64,000 bases of DNA from Rhodopseudomonas palustris JSC-3b (lineage in GTDB: Bacteria > Pseudomonadota > Alphaproteobacteria > Rhizobiales > Xanthobacteraceae), in the NCBI GenBank assembly GCA_000504425.1, contig KI632513.1, positions 2,018,055 through 2,082,054 on the forward strand. Reading direction: 5' to 3'. The notes beneath the pieces are model-generated. The model made no database searches. It was not told where the DNA came from and saw only the letters and a list, made by a program, of their open reading frames with translations. Positions 17,368 through 25,402 of this stretch are shown here, in pieces; position 1 is the stretch's first letter; each line of letters starts with the position of its first letter. A program made the position numbers and the translations under genes.

Positions 17368-18156
17368 ATGACCGACACAAACATCTTCGATCTCAGCGGC
17401 CGGGTCGCGGTCGTCACCGGCGGTAATGGCGGCATCGGCCTTGGCATGGCGCGCGCCTTGGCGCAGGCCGGCTGTGCGGTGTCGATCTGGGGCCGCAATG
17501 CCGAGAAGAACGAAGCTGCGCTGGCAAGTCTTGCTGGCGCGCGCGGCGCGGTGGAAGCGCGCATCTGCGACGTCACCGATCGCAGCTCGGTGGACGCCGC
17601 GATGCAGGCGACGCTGGCGGCATTCGGCCGGGTCGATGGCTGTTTTGCCAATGCCGGCATTGGCGGCGGCGGACGGCAGGCGTTCATCGAACGCACCGAG
17701 CAGCAATGGCGCGAGATGTTTTCGACCAATCTCGACGGCGTATTCCATGTGTTTCAAGCAGCGGCGCGGCACATGACCGAGCGCGCCAATGCCGGCGATC
17801 CGTTCGGCCGGCTGGTGGCGACCTCATCGCTGGCCTCGCTGTTCGGCACCGCGCGCAACGAGCACTACGCCGCGACCAAGGCTGCGATCAACGCGCTGGT
17901 GCGAGCGCTGGCAGTCGAGCTGGCGCGCTATGGCATCACCGCCAATGCAATCCTGCCCGGTTGGATCCGCAGCGAGATGACCGCGGGGCTGATCGGCAAT
18001 GACAAATTCGTGGCGAATGTCATGCCGCGGATTCCGCAGCGCCGCTTTGGCGAGCCCGAGGATTTTGGCGGCATCGCGGTGTATCTGATGAGCCGCGCCT
18101 CGTCCTATCACACCGCCGATACGCTGGTGATCGACGGCGGCTACACCGCGTTCTAA
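17368..18156 (+). CDS. classical short-chain dehydrogenase/reductase
   Basis: A 262-residue SDR. It has the cofactor motif TGGNGGIGLGMARALAQAG, NAG at the expected place, catalytic Ser in SSLASLFGTARN, and the YAATK tyrosine/lysine pair, and ends with LVIDGGYTAF. All catalytic residues are present. I start at MTDTNIFDLSGR because this is the normal SDR N-terminus; the same frame stays open for 158 codons upstream over the divergent crotonase, which is shadow sequence. Its substrate is probably a hydroxyacyl-CoA or similar alcohol given the neighbours, but this is inference. It is convergent with the isomerase gene after 13 nt. Confidence 0.87.
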   Translation: MTDTNIFDLSGRVAVVTGGNGGIGLGMARALAQAGCAVSIWGRNAEKNEAALASLAGARGAVEARICDVTDRSSVDAAMQATLAAFGRVDGCFANAGIGGGGRQAFIERTEQQWREMFSTNLDGVFHVFQAAARHMTERANAGDPFGRLVATSSLASLFGTARNEHYAATKAAINALVRALAVELARYGITANAILPGWIRSEMTAGLIGNDKFVANVMPRIPQRRFGEPEDFGGIAVYLMSRASSYHTADTLVIDGGYTAF

Positions 18157-18169
18157 TGCTGCGCGGTGG

Positions 18170-18958
18170 CTATCGCGGCGCCGTCTTGCGCGCATAGCGC
18201 TGAAACCAGCCGAGCCCGGCGACGGTGTCGCCGCGCGGCCAATATTCGCAGCCGACAAAGCCCGTGTAGCCGAGCCGGTCGAGTTCGTCGAACAGGAACG
18301 GATAGTTCAGCTCCTCGCCATCGGGTTCCTGCCGCGACGGCACGCTGGCAATCTGGATATGACCGATGATCGGCAGCAGCTCACGCAGCCGCATGGTCAC
18401 ATCGCCATGCAAAATCTGGCAGTGATAGAGGTCGAGCTGCAGCTTGACGTTCGGGATCTGCAGCTCACGGATCAGATCGCGCGAGAAATCGACGTCGTTC
18501 AGGAAATAGCCCGGCATGTCGCGACTATTGATCGGCTCGATCAGCACGTCGATGCCGTGCGGCGCGAAGAAATGCGCGGCCACCGCCAGCGATTTGCGGA
18601 ATGCGGCCACCGCCGCGACATCGTTCCGGTCGGCGATGCCGGCCATCATATGCACACGCTTGGCGCCGGTCGCCTGCGCATAAGGCAGCGCGCGGCGCAG
18701 ACTGTCCTGCAATTCGGCGAATTTGGCCGGCTGGGCGGCAAAGCCGCGTTCGCCGCTCGCCCAATCGCCGGGCCACAGATTGAACAGCGCCTGGGTCAGG
18801 CCGTGCCGCTCCAGCCGGTCGCCGAGCGCGCCCGGCGCGTAGTCATAGGGGAACAGCATCTCCACCGCCGTGAACCCGGCCGCCGCCGCTGCCGCGAAGC
18901 GCTCGAGCAGCGGCACTTCGGTGAACATCAGCGTCAGATTGGCAGCGAAGCGTGGCAT
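18170..18958 (-). CDS. hydroxypyruvate isomerase / OtnI-like TIM-barrel protein
   Basis: A 262-residue xylose-isomerase-like TIM barrel. The start MPRFAANLTLMFTEVP and the core segments VLIEPINSRDMPGYFLND, VKLQLDLYHCQ, IGHIQIA and FVGCEYWPRGDT match the Hyi/OtnI family, with metal-binding Glu, Asp, His and Glu at the usual strand ends. Members interconvert hydroxypyruvate and tartronate semialdehyde or isomerise 2-oxo-tetronates. No glyoxylate carboligase or tetronate kinase gene is adjacent, so the pathway cannot be stated. Downstream it converges with an SDR gene, and upstream lies the repeat-flanked GIY-YIG gene. Confidence 0.87.
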   Translation of the reverse strand: MPRFAANLTLMFTEVPLLERFAAAAAAGFTAVEMLFPYDYAPGALGDRLERHGLTQALFNLWPGDWASGERGFAAQPAKFAELQDSLRRALPYAQATGAKRVHMMAGIADRNDVAAVAAFRKSLAVAAHFFAPHGIDVLIEPINSRDMPGYFLNDVDFSRDLIRELQIPNVKLQLDLYHCQILHGDVTMRLRELLPIIGHIQIASVPSRQEPDGEELNYPFLFDELDRLGYTGFVGCEYWPRGDTVAGLGWFQRYARKTAPR

Positions 18959-19010
18959 GGCAGCTTACGAGCGTGCGCTCTCCTCCGATCGTTGATTGTT
19001 AACGCAGTCT

Positions 19011-19138
19011 GTCATTGCCCGCGCAGCGAAGCAATCGCGCTGAACGCGCGCCTTCCCCTCGTCATTGCGAGCGAAGCGAAGCAATCCAGCTTCACACAGA
19101 GCCTATCCCCGTCATTGCGAGCGAAGCGAAGCAATCCA
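19011..19138. repeat. left repeat flank of GIY-YIG gene (three GTCATTGCGAGC elements)
   Basis: A degenerate copy at 19011-19036 and two identical 28-nt copies at 19061-19088 and 19111-19138 of the element GTCATTGCGAGC-GAAGC-GAAGCAATCCA. The two identical copies are separated by 22 nt. Each contains ATTGC...GCAAT complementary ends and can form a small hairpin. The unit 19061-19138 recurs on the other side of the GIY-YIG gene at 19559-19638 with the same spacing. Confidence 0.85.
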
Positions 19139-19210
19139 TAGCGTCCAATGGTGCGATCCCGATTGTCCCGAGCTATCGTGCCCTGTCGGCACCGCCTGCG
19201 GGAGCGCCCC

Positions 19211-19504
19211 GTGAGCATTAAACGGCCCTGCGTCTACATCGTCGCCAATCGCCGCAATGGCACCCTGTATACGGGAGTCACCAGCGACATGCCGCGGCGC
19301 GCGCATGAACATCGGGACGGCCTCGTCCCAGGATTCTCGAGCAAATACGGCTGCCGGCTCTTGGTGTGGTGCGAGTTCCATCAAACCATGTCCGACGCGA
19401 TCGCCCGCGAAAAGCAGATCAAGGGCGGCAGCCGCGCCAATAAAATCGCGCTGATTGAGAGCGTTAATCCAGACTGGCGCGATCTCTACGATGACCTAAT
19501 TTGA
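19211..19504 (+). CDS. GIY-YIG domain nuclease-like protein
   Basis: A 97-residue single-domain protein of the COG2827/UPF0213 group. The N-terminal CVYIVANRRNGTLYTGVT contains the two diagnostic segments (here VYI and YTG), followed by RRAHEHR with the catalytic arginine and histidine, LVWCEFHQTMSDAIAREKQIKG with the metal-binding glutamate, and NPDWRDLY. The GTG start at 19211 has GGGAG 6 nt upstream. Function of these small proteins is not established; they are presumed DNA endonucleases. The gene stands alone between two matching repeat units, 72 nt after the left unit and 54 nt before the right, which suggests movement or maintenance together with the repeats. Confidence 0.88.
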   Translation: MSIKRPCVYIVANRRNGTLYTGVTSDMPRRAHEHRDGLVPGFSSKYGCRLLVWCEFHQTMSDAIAREKQIKGGSRANKIALIESVNPDWRDLYDDLI

Positions 19505-19558
19505 TCACAGCGCCACATTGCGTGCGTAGCGAGCAATCTCGCGGAAGGCATCCCCTCC

Positions 19559-19690
19559 GTCATTGCGAGCGAAGCGAAGCAATCCATCCTCACGCCGAGC
19601 TTATCCCCGTCATTGCGAGCCGAAGGCGAAGCAATCCAGCTCCGTGCAGGGCCTCCTGGATTGCTTCGTCGCTACGCTCCTCGCAATGAC
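19559..19690. repeat. right repeat flank of GIY-YIG gene (two direct and one inverted element)
   Basis: Direct elements at 19559-19586 and 19609-19638 (the second with a 2-nt insertion) and an inverted element at 19657-19690 (TGGATTGCTTCG...CTCGCAATGAC). The two direct elements and their 22-nt spacer match the left flank unit 19061-19138; the spacers agree at 17 of 22 positions. Confidence 0.85.
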
Positions 19691-19761
19691 GACGTTGAGG
19701 GACTGTATCCCATCGCTCGGTCATCGCGGATTCTCTCCCTCGCTCCGGGGCGCGGACGGAC

Positions 19762-20466
19762 TCACAACCCCAGATACGCCTTGCGGACGTCGGGGTTGTC
19801 GCCGATCTCGGCGGCGGTGCCCTGCATCAAAATCTTGCCGGTTTGCAGGATGTAAGCGCGGTCGGCGATCTCCAGACACTCGGCCATGCGCTGCTCGACG
19901 ATCAGCACCGTCATGCCGGTGTCGCGGATGGTCTTCACCGCGCGAAAAATCTCGTCGACCAGTTTGGGCATGATGCCCTGCGACGGCTCGTCCAGCATCA
20001 ACAGCCGCGGCCGCGTCATCAGCGCGCGGCCGATCGCCAGCATCTGCTGCTCGCCGCCGGACAGCGTTTCGGCGCGCTGATCCAGCCGTTCCTGCAACCG
20101 CGGGAACATTTGGAACACGAGGTCGAGCGGTGCCTCGCGGTCGGCCTTGCCGCGATACATGTAGCTGCCGAGCCGCAGATTGTCGGCGACCGACAGCCGC
20201 GGGAACAGCCGGCGGTTTTCCGGCACATAGGCGATGCCGCGCGCCGTGATCTGATGCTGCGGCAGACCGTCAATGCGCTGGCCATCGAAGGTCACGGTGC
20301 CGGAGCGCGGCCGCTCTGCCCCCGCGATCGATTTCACCAGCGTCGATTTGCCGGCGCCATTGGCCCCGGCCACCAGCACGATCTCGCCCTTGGCGACCTC
20401 GATCGACACTTCGGAAATGGCAACCAAGCCCTGATAGGCGGTGGTGATCTCATGCACCGACAGCAT
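19762..20466 (-). CDS. livF: branched-chain amino acid type ABC transporter ATP-binding protein LivF
   Basis: A 234-residue ABC ATPase with Walker A GANGAGKST, signature LSGGEQQ, and Walker B LLMLDEPSQGI. LivF-type features are PENRRLFPRLSVADNL and the C-terminal VLIVEQ. It couples ATP hydrolysis to import through LivHM. I use ATG 20466 (MLSVHEITTAYQG), which has GGGAG upstream and overlaps the end of livG by 17 nt, giving translational coupling; the frame could start at 20511 but without a site. Last gene of the leftward operon. The upstream substrate-binding gene is interrupted, so the transporter may not work or may use another binding protein. Confidence 0.9.
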   Translation of the reverse strand: MLSVHEITTAYQGLVAISEVSIEVAKGEIVLVAGANGAGKSTLVKSIAGAERPRSGTVTFDGQRIDGLPQHQITARGIAYVPENRRLFPRLSVADNLRLGSYMYRGKADREAPLDLVFQMFPRLQERLDQRAETLSGGEQQMLAIGRALMTRPRLLMLDEPSQGIMPKLVDEIFRAVKTIRDTGMTVLIVEQRMAECLEIADRAYILQTGKILMQGTAAEIGDNPDVRKAYLGL

Positions 20467-21181
20467 GACGATCTCCCAAATAGGCCGAGATGACTTTCGG
20501 ATCGCGGACAATATCGGCAGGCTTGCCTTCGACCAGCACCTTGCCGAGATCGAGCACGATGGCGCGATCGACCAGCGGCATCACGATCTCCATGACGTGT
20601 TCCACCATCAGCACCGTGACGCCGGCGGTACGCACGCGCCGCACTAGCTCGACGCCCTTCTCGGCCTCCTTGGCGGTCAGCCCGGTCAGCACCTCGTCGA
20701 GCAGCAGCAGTTTTGGCTCGGTGGCGAGCGCACGCGCCACTTCCAACCGGCGCTTTTCCGAAGGAATGAGATCGCTGGCCGGCACCTCGGCGCGCGCATC
20801 GAGGCCGCAAAATTCCAGCACCTCATGCGCCTTGCGCCGCGCCTCACGCATCACCGTGGTGCGGACCAGCGCGCCGACGATGACATTGTCGATCACGCTC
20901 ATGGTCTCAAAGCTTTTGACGACCTGAAACGTGCGCGCGATGCCGCGCCGGCAGCGCTCCGCGGCCGGCAGCCGCGTGACATCCTCGCCATTGAAGATGA
21001 TCGAGCCCTGGGTCGGCGGCCGCACGCCGGCGATCAGATTGAACAACGTCGATTTGCCAGCGCCGTTCGGCCCGATCAGCCCGACGATCTCGCCGGGCTC
21101 GACCGCGATCGAGACATCGCTATTGGCGACCAGGCCGCCAAAGCGCTGCCACACCGCTTTGGTTTCCAGCAGCGGACTCAT
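20450..21181 (-). CDS. livG: branched-chain amino acid type ABC transporter ATP-binding protein LivG
   Basis: A 243-residue ABC ATPase. Walker A is GPNGAGKSTLFNLIAG, and Walker B reads LLLLDEVLTGL, with valine where most have proline. The signature region is IPSEKRRLEVARAL instead of an LSGGQ or LSYGD form; related Liv paralogues carry similarly altered signatures, so this is probably subfamily drift rather than loss. The start codon overlaps the end of livM by 4 nt. It pairs with LivF to power import of an amino acid or aromatic/short carboxylate, the usual range of this transporter family. Confidence 0.88.
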   Translation of the reverse strand: MSPLLETKAVWQRFGGLVANSDVSIAVEPGEIVGLIGPNGAGKSTLFNLIAGVRPPTQGSIIFNGEDVTRLPAAERCRRGIARTFQVVKSFETMSVIDNVIVGALVRTTVMREARRKAHEVLEFCGLDARAEVPASDLIPSEKRRLEVARALATEPKLLLLDEVLTGLTAKEAEKGVELVRRVRTAGVTVLMVEHVMEIVMPLVDRAIVLDLGKVLVEGKPADIVRDPKVISAYLGDRHAVGA

Positions 21182-22158
21182 CGTGCGCCTCCCTTACGGC
21201 GCCGCGAGAACAGCCCGAGCACACCCTCCGGCCGCGCCAGCGCGATCAGCACGATCAGGCTGCCATAGACGATCAGATCGACGCCGCGGCCGGAGCCGCC
21301 GATGAAGGAGCGCGTCAGCTCGGTGACCGGGATCAGGATCGCGGCGCCGAGCACCGGGCCCCACAGCGTGCCGATGCCGCCCAGCACCGCGGGCAGCGCC
21401 ATCAGCAGCGAGAAGTGGAAGCTCATCACGCTTTCCGGATCGATATAGGACACGAACTGCGCATAGAACGCGCCGCCGACCGCGGTGAAGAACGCCGACA
21501 CCGCGGCCGCGCCCATCTTGGAGTTGAACACCACCACGCCGAGGCTTTCGGCGGCTTCGGGATTATCCTTCACCGCGCGCCACCAAAAACCCCATTTGGA
21601 GTTTTCCAGCCAGAACGTCACCAGCCAGACCGCGCAGCACAGCGCGAGCGCGAAGTAGAAATACGGCAGCTTGGAGCGCGTGAACTGGAAGGTCGCCCAG
21701 GAATCGCTGCGCACCGGAATGTCGATGCCGAGCGCGGCGCCGGCCCAGTCCCAGTTCAGGAACAAAAGATAGGCGATTTCCGCGATCACGATGGTGGCAA
21801 TGACGAAGTAATGGCCTTTGAGCCGGAAGGTCGGATAGCCGAGCGCCAGCGCGATCAGCGCCGAGATCAAACCGCCGGTCAGCATGCCAAACCATGGCAG
21901 CACGCCGAATTTGGTGAACAGCAGCGCGGTGGTGTAGGCGCCGAGCCCGAAATACAGCGCATGGCCGAGTGAAATCTGCCCGCAATAGCCGCCCAGGATA
22001 TTCCAGGCCTGCGACAGCGCGGCATACATCAGCGTCAGGATCAGGATGTTTTGGACATAGACGTCCTTGATGAACACCGGGGCGAGCGCCGCGAGGCACG
22101 TCAGCACGGCGGCCAGAATGAGATCGCGTCGGCGGCGCTGAGCGAAGCTGTTATCCAT
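21178..22158 (-). CDS. livM: branched-chain amino acid type ABC transporter permease LivM
   Basis: A 326-residue inner-membrane permease with about nine or ten hydrophobic segments. ILGGYCGQISLGHALYFGLGAYTT and the later YPTFRLKGHYFVIATI, AAVSAFFTAVGGAFYAQFV and LPAVLGGIGTLWGP segments are typical of LivM, including the EAA-like loop that contacts the ATPases. Its start shares one nucleotide with the stop of livH (22158), so the genes are tightly coupled. It forms the channel with LivH. Confidence 0.9.
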   Translation of the reverse strand: MDNSFAQRRRRDLILAAVLTCLAALAPVFIKDVYVQNILILTLMYAALSQAWNILGGYCGQISLGHALYFGLGAYTTALLFTKFGVLPWFGMLTGGLISALIALALGYPTFRLKGHYFVIATIVIAEIAYLLFLNWDWAGAALGIDIPVRSDSWATFQFTRSKLPYFYFALALCCAVWLVTFWLENSKWGFWWRAVKDNPEAAESLGVVVFNSKMGAAAVSAFFTAVGGAFYAQFVSYIDPESVMSFHFSLLMALPAVLGGIGTLWGPVLGAAILIPVTELTRSFIGGSGRGVDLIVYGSLIVLIALARPEGVLGLFSRRRKGGAR

Positions 22159-23036
22159 CAGATCGACCCGAACAGGCCACGCGGCCTAATGAACACCACC
22201 AGCAGATAGACCGCGTAGATGCCGACCGCTTTCAGCGACGGCGGCAGCACCAGCGCGGTGGTCGCCTCCACCAGACCGACGATGATGCCGCCGGCAAAGG
22301 CGCCGAACACGCTGCCAAAGCCGCCGAGCGCCACCGTGACATAGGCGATCAGCGCGAACGAGGCGCCGACATCCGGATAGATGTAGAAGAACATCGCCAT
22401 GATCGCGCCGGCCAGCCCGACCAGCGCCGCGCCCAGGCCCCAGCCGACCGCGAACACCCGGTTCTTGTCGATGCCGACCAGCGCCACCGCGCCGGCATCC
22501 TCGCGCGTCGCCTCGAGCGCGCGGCCAAAGTCGGTTTTCTTGATGAAGAAGAACAGCGCCGTGAATGCCGCCAGCGACACTGCCGCGCCGACCAGTTGCG
22601 GCACCGGCAAAAACACCCCGCCGATCGATATCGTCTGCCCGCCGAGCCAGGACGTGTTGATGCTGCGATAATCCGGCGTGAAGAAGAACTGCGCCAGCCC
22701 GCGCATCACGATCGCCAGCCCGAAGGTGGCGAAGATCTGCACCATGCCGACGTTACTTCTGGCCCGCATGGCGAAGCGTATCACCAATATGTAGATCACG
22801 GCGCCGAACACCAACAGCGCCGCCGCCACGAACGGTGCCGCCAGCAGCGGGTCGATCGCGAAGAACACGAACAGGAAGAACGTGGTGTACATCGCGATCA
22901 TCAGGAACTCGCCATGGGCGAAGTTCACGACGTCCATCAGCCCGAAGATCAGGGCTAGCCCTGCCGCGATCAGGCCGTATAGCAGGCCCATCAACAGGCC
23001 ACTCGCCAGGGATTGGATGATGGTGGCAGTCGTCAA
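22158..23036 (-). CDS. livH: branched-chain amino acid type ABC transporter permease LivH
   Basis: A 292-residue permease with about eight hydrophobic segments; LMGLLYGLIAAGLALIFGLM, DVVNFAHGEFLMIAMYTTF and VALGGFGSVFGAFAGGIIVG are LivH signatures. No ATG lies at the family start; I place the start at TTG 23036 (TTG-ACG-ACT), which has GGAG 8 nt upstream and gives the normal N-terminus TTATIIQSLASG. The open frame goes on to 23099 but only through a palindromic repeat. It forms the transmembrane pair with LivM. A repeat element sits between this gene and the interrupted binding-protein gene. Confidence 0.87.
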   Translation of the reverse strand: MTTATIIQSLASGLLMGLLYGLIAAGLALIFGLMDVVNFAHGEFLMIAMYTTFFLFVFFAIDPLLAAPFVAAALLVFGAVIYILVIRFAMRARSNVGMVQIFATFGLAIVMRGLAQFFFTPDYRSINTSWLGGQTISIGGVFLPVPQLVGAAVSLAAFTALFFFIKKTDFGRALEATREDAGAVALVGIDKNRVFAVGWGLGAALVGLAGAIMAMFFYIYPDVGASFALIAYVTVALGGFGSVFGAFAGGIIVGLVEATTALVLPPSLKAVGIYAVYLLVVFIRPRGLFGSI

Positions 23037-23069
23037 ATGAAACGCTCCGAAGCGAGGTCGGTCATGACC

Positions 23070-23131
23070 GTCATTGCGAGCAGCGCAGCAGCGAAGCAAT
23101 CCCTTTCAAGCACTGAGCTGTGGATTGCTTC
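23070..23131. repeat. palindromic repeat between binding-protein gene and livH
   Basis: A direct element GTCATTGCGAGC...GAAGCAATCC at 23070-23102 is followed by an inverted half TGGATTGCTTCG from 23121. Together they can fold into a stem through GCGAAGCAATCC / GGATTGCTTCGC. Same family as the elements at 19011-19690 and 29386-29930, here inside an operon. Confidence 0.7.
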
Positions 23132-23174
23132 GCGCCGTTCGTGAGCGGCCGGAACGGTGCCCGGCCGCAGCCGG

Positions 23175-24419
23175 TTACGGCATCGGCCACACCGCTTCCG
23201 CCACCGCAGCCTGCGGCGGGAAGATGGTGACGAACTTGCCGCCGTTATATTGCAGCAGCACCGGATCGGCGTCGTTGTTCTGGCCGCTCTCGTCGAACTT
23301 GACCCGCTTCCAGGGCATGATGGTCTGATCGCCCGGCAGATCGGTGGCGACCAATGCCTCGCGGATCTTGTCGCCGTCGGTGGACTTGGCGCGATTGATG
23401 GCCTCGGCCATCACGATCAGCCCCATGAATTGCCGCGACGAATAGTCGTTAAAATCCTTGCCGGACTTCGCCTTGTACAATTCGTTGATCTAGCCGACCA
23501 TCGGCCGCTTGGCCGCGAGATCCAGCGAGAACGAGCCGCGCGAAATCACACCCGCCACCTTGTCGCCGACCGCGTCATACAGCGCCTTTTCCGAGAAGCC
23601 GGCATCCTGGGCCACGATGTTCTTGGCCTTGTAGCCGAGCTCGCCCATGGTCTTGATCAGCAAGATGGCGTCGGTGGTGTAGCTCGACGGCATCAGCACA
23701 TCGGCATCGGCCGCCTTGAGCTGCTGCACCTCGGCGGTCAGCGACGGCGAGTTGGCGCGATATTTAATATCGGCGACCACCTTGTAGCCGCGCTCCTTGG
23801 CGAGCTTGAGCTGAGCGTTCGAGGAGTCGGTGCCGAAGATGGTGTCCTCGTGGAACAGCGCCAGCGTCTCGATCTTGCGGCCCTTGGCCTTCTCGGCGTC
23901 GAAGAAGTCGAACATCGCGGTCGAGAACATCTCGTCATGCGGCGCCGGCCGGAAATAATATTTGAGGCCGCGGCGATGCAGGCTCGGCGAGGAGTTGTCG
24001 GCCGACAGGAACGGCACCTGATAGCGCTCGCAGATCTGGCTGACGGTGACCGCCACCGAGCTCTGATAGGTGCCGATGATGGCGCTGACCTTGTCCTGGG
24101 TGATCAGCCGCTCGGCTTCGGCGCGGCCCTTCTGCGGGTCGGCCTGGTGATCGGCAAACACCAGCCGTACCTTGGCGCCGCCCAGCCCCGGCAATCCGGT
24201 GCCGCGCGCCAGCGGCAGGTCGAAATCATGGTCGCCATTGATCAGTTCGGCTGCGGTTTCAAACGCCTTCTGGGCATCGACGCCGATCTGCGCCGAAGCG
24301 CCGGACAGCGGATAAATCACGCCGATCACCACTTCGGAAGTTTGGGCCTGGGCGGCGAGCGGCAGCAGCGCGAGGGAGGCCGCGCCTCCGAGCAGAACTT
24401 GACGTCGGTCGATGAGCAT
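23175..24419 (-). pseudogene. ABC transporter substrate-binding protein, interrupted by an amber codon
   Basis: A periplasmic binding protein of the Peripla_BP_6 (LivJ-like) family that would be 414 codons long. The N-terminus MLIDRRQVLLGGAASLALLP is an export signal with a twin-arginine-like pair, followed by EVVIGVIYPLSGASAQIG. The start ATG 24419 has AAGGA upstream. At codon 310 (23492-23490) an in-frame TAG follows KRPMVG. Beyond it the same frame continues without shift as INELYKAKSGKDFNDYSSRQ and runs 104 more residues to a normal family C-terminus ending at 23175. So a single base change, not a frameshift, breaks the gene. A truncated 309-residue protein would lack part of the second lobe. 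Alternatives are a sequencing error or amber suppression. Confidence 0.8.
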
Positions 24420-24477
24420 GGAGCGATCCTTCTTTGCGGGCGCTATGGTGTGATCAGCACATCTTGGGCTGACAGTC

Positions 24478-25290
24478 TCATAGAACGGCGAGCTGCTTGT
24501 TCTGGAGGTCAGTAACAAGCATCAGGCCGGGCGAATGCGTGATCGCGAACGGCACGCGCGCCGCTGCGATCACCGCCTGCGGCGTGACACCGCAGGCCCA
24601 GAACACGGGTATTTCGTCATCACGGATCGGCACCGGATCGCCATAGTCCGGCTTGGCGAGATCGCTGATACCGATCAAATGCGGCAGCCCCAGATGCACC
24701 GGGGCGCCATGTACCGAGGGGAAGCGCGAGGTGATCTGCACCGCGCGGATTGCATCGGCAGGCTTCATCGGCCGCATCGATACCACCATTGGCCCGGCGA
24801 ACGGGCCGGCCGGGACGCAAGCGATATTGGTGCGATACATCGGCACGCGCACGCCAAGCTCGATGTGGCGGATCGGCAGCCCCTCGGCGAGCAGCGCTTC
24901 CTCGAACGAGAACGAACAACCGATCACGAATGCGACCAGATCGTCGCGCCAATGGCTGAGGATGTCCTCCGGCTCGTCGATCAATTCGCCATCGCGCCAC
25001 ACCCGGTAGCGCGGCAGATCAGTGCGGATGTCGAGATCGCGGCCAAGTGCCGGAATATGCGGGCTGCCGACATCGGACATGCCGACGATCGGACAGGGTT
25101 TCGGGTTCTGCTGACAGAAGCGATGGAATGCCGCGGCGAGTGTTTCCGGCAGAATGGCCAGATTGCCCTGGACATAGCCGGGAGCCAGCCCGGCGGTCTG
25201 TGTCACCTGCCCGGCCCGGCAATCGAGCCGTGCCTGCAGTGCTGGCTGCCGTTCCGGTTCCCGGACCTTATTTGCCGCCGAAACAGTCAT
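24478..25290 (-). CDS. UPF0317 / D-glutamate cyclase family putative hydro-lyase
   Basis: A 270-residue protein of the DUF1445 (YcsI/UPF0317) family. Characteristic segments are [73 protein letters not shown] and [13 protein letters not shown]. Family members are annotated as putative hydro-lyases, and the vertebrate relative is D-glutamate cyclase, which interconverts D-glutamate and 5-oxo-D-proline. The ATG at 25290 has GGGAGG upstream. It is the first gene of the leftward operon with the ABC binding protein and livHMGF, and is divergent from a LysR gene, suggesting it processes the imported substrate. The substrate is not known. Confidence 0.85.
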   Translation of the reverse strand: MTVSAANKVREPERQPALQARLDCRAGQVTQTAGLAPGYVQGNLAILPETLAAAFHRFCQQNPKPCPIVGMSDVGSPHIPALGRDLDIRTDLPRYRVWRDGELIDEPEDILSHWRDDLVAFVIGCSFSFEEALLAEGLPIRHIELGVRVPMYRTNIACVPAGPFAGPMVVSMRPMKPADAIRAVQITSRFPSVHGAPVHLGLPHLIGISDLAKPDYGDPVPIRDDEIPVFWACGVTPQAVIAAARVPFAITHSPGLMLVTDLQNKQLAVL

Positions 25291-25402
25291 CGCACCTCCC
25301 TGCTTATCAACTCGACAGCAGTGGAACCCAGCTCTACTATTAAGTCTAATCGTCTCTCATGATGGATGTCGATAAAAATGCGTTATCCGCAAGGGAGCTG
25401 TG

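Noticed and set aside
23157-24515. A plus-strand open frame of 452 codons opposite the binding-protein gene, which might suggest that gene is not the coding strand
   Set aside because: The minus strand encodes a signal peptide and a recognisable Peripla_BP_6 protein on both sides of the amber codon. The plus frame has no motif and no ribosome site.
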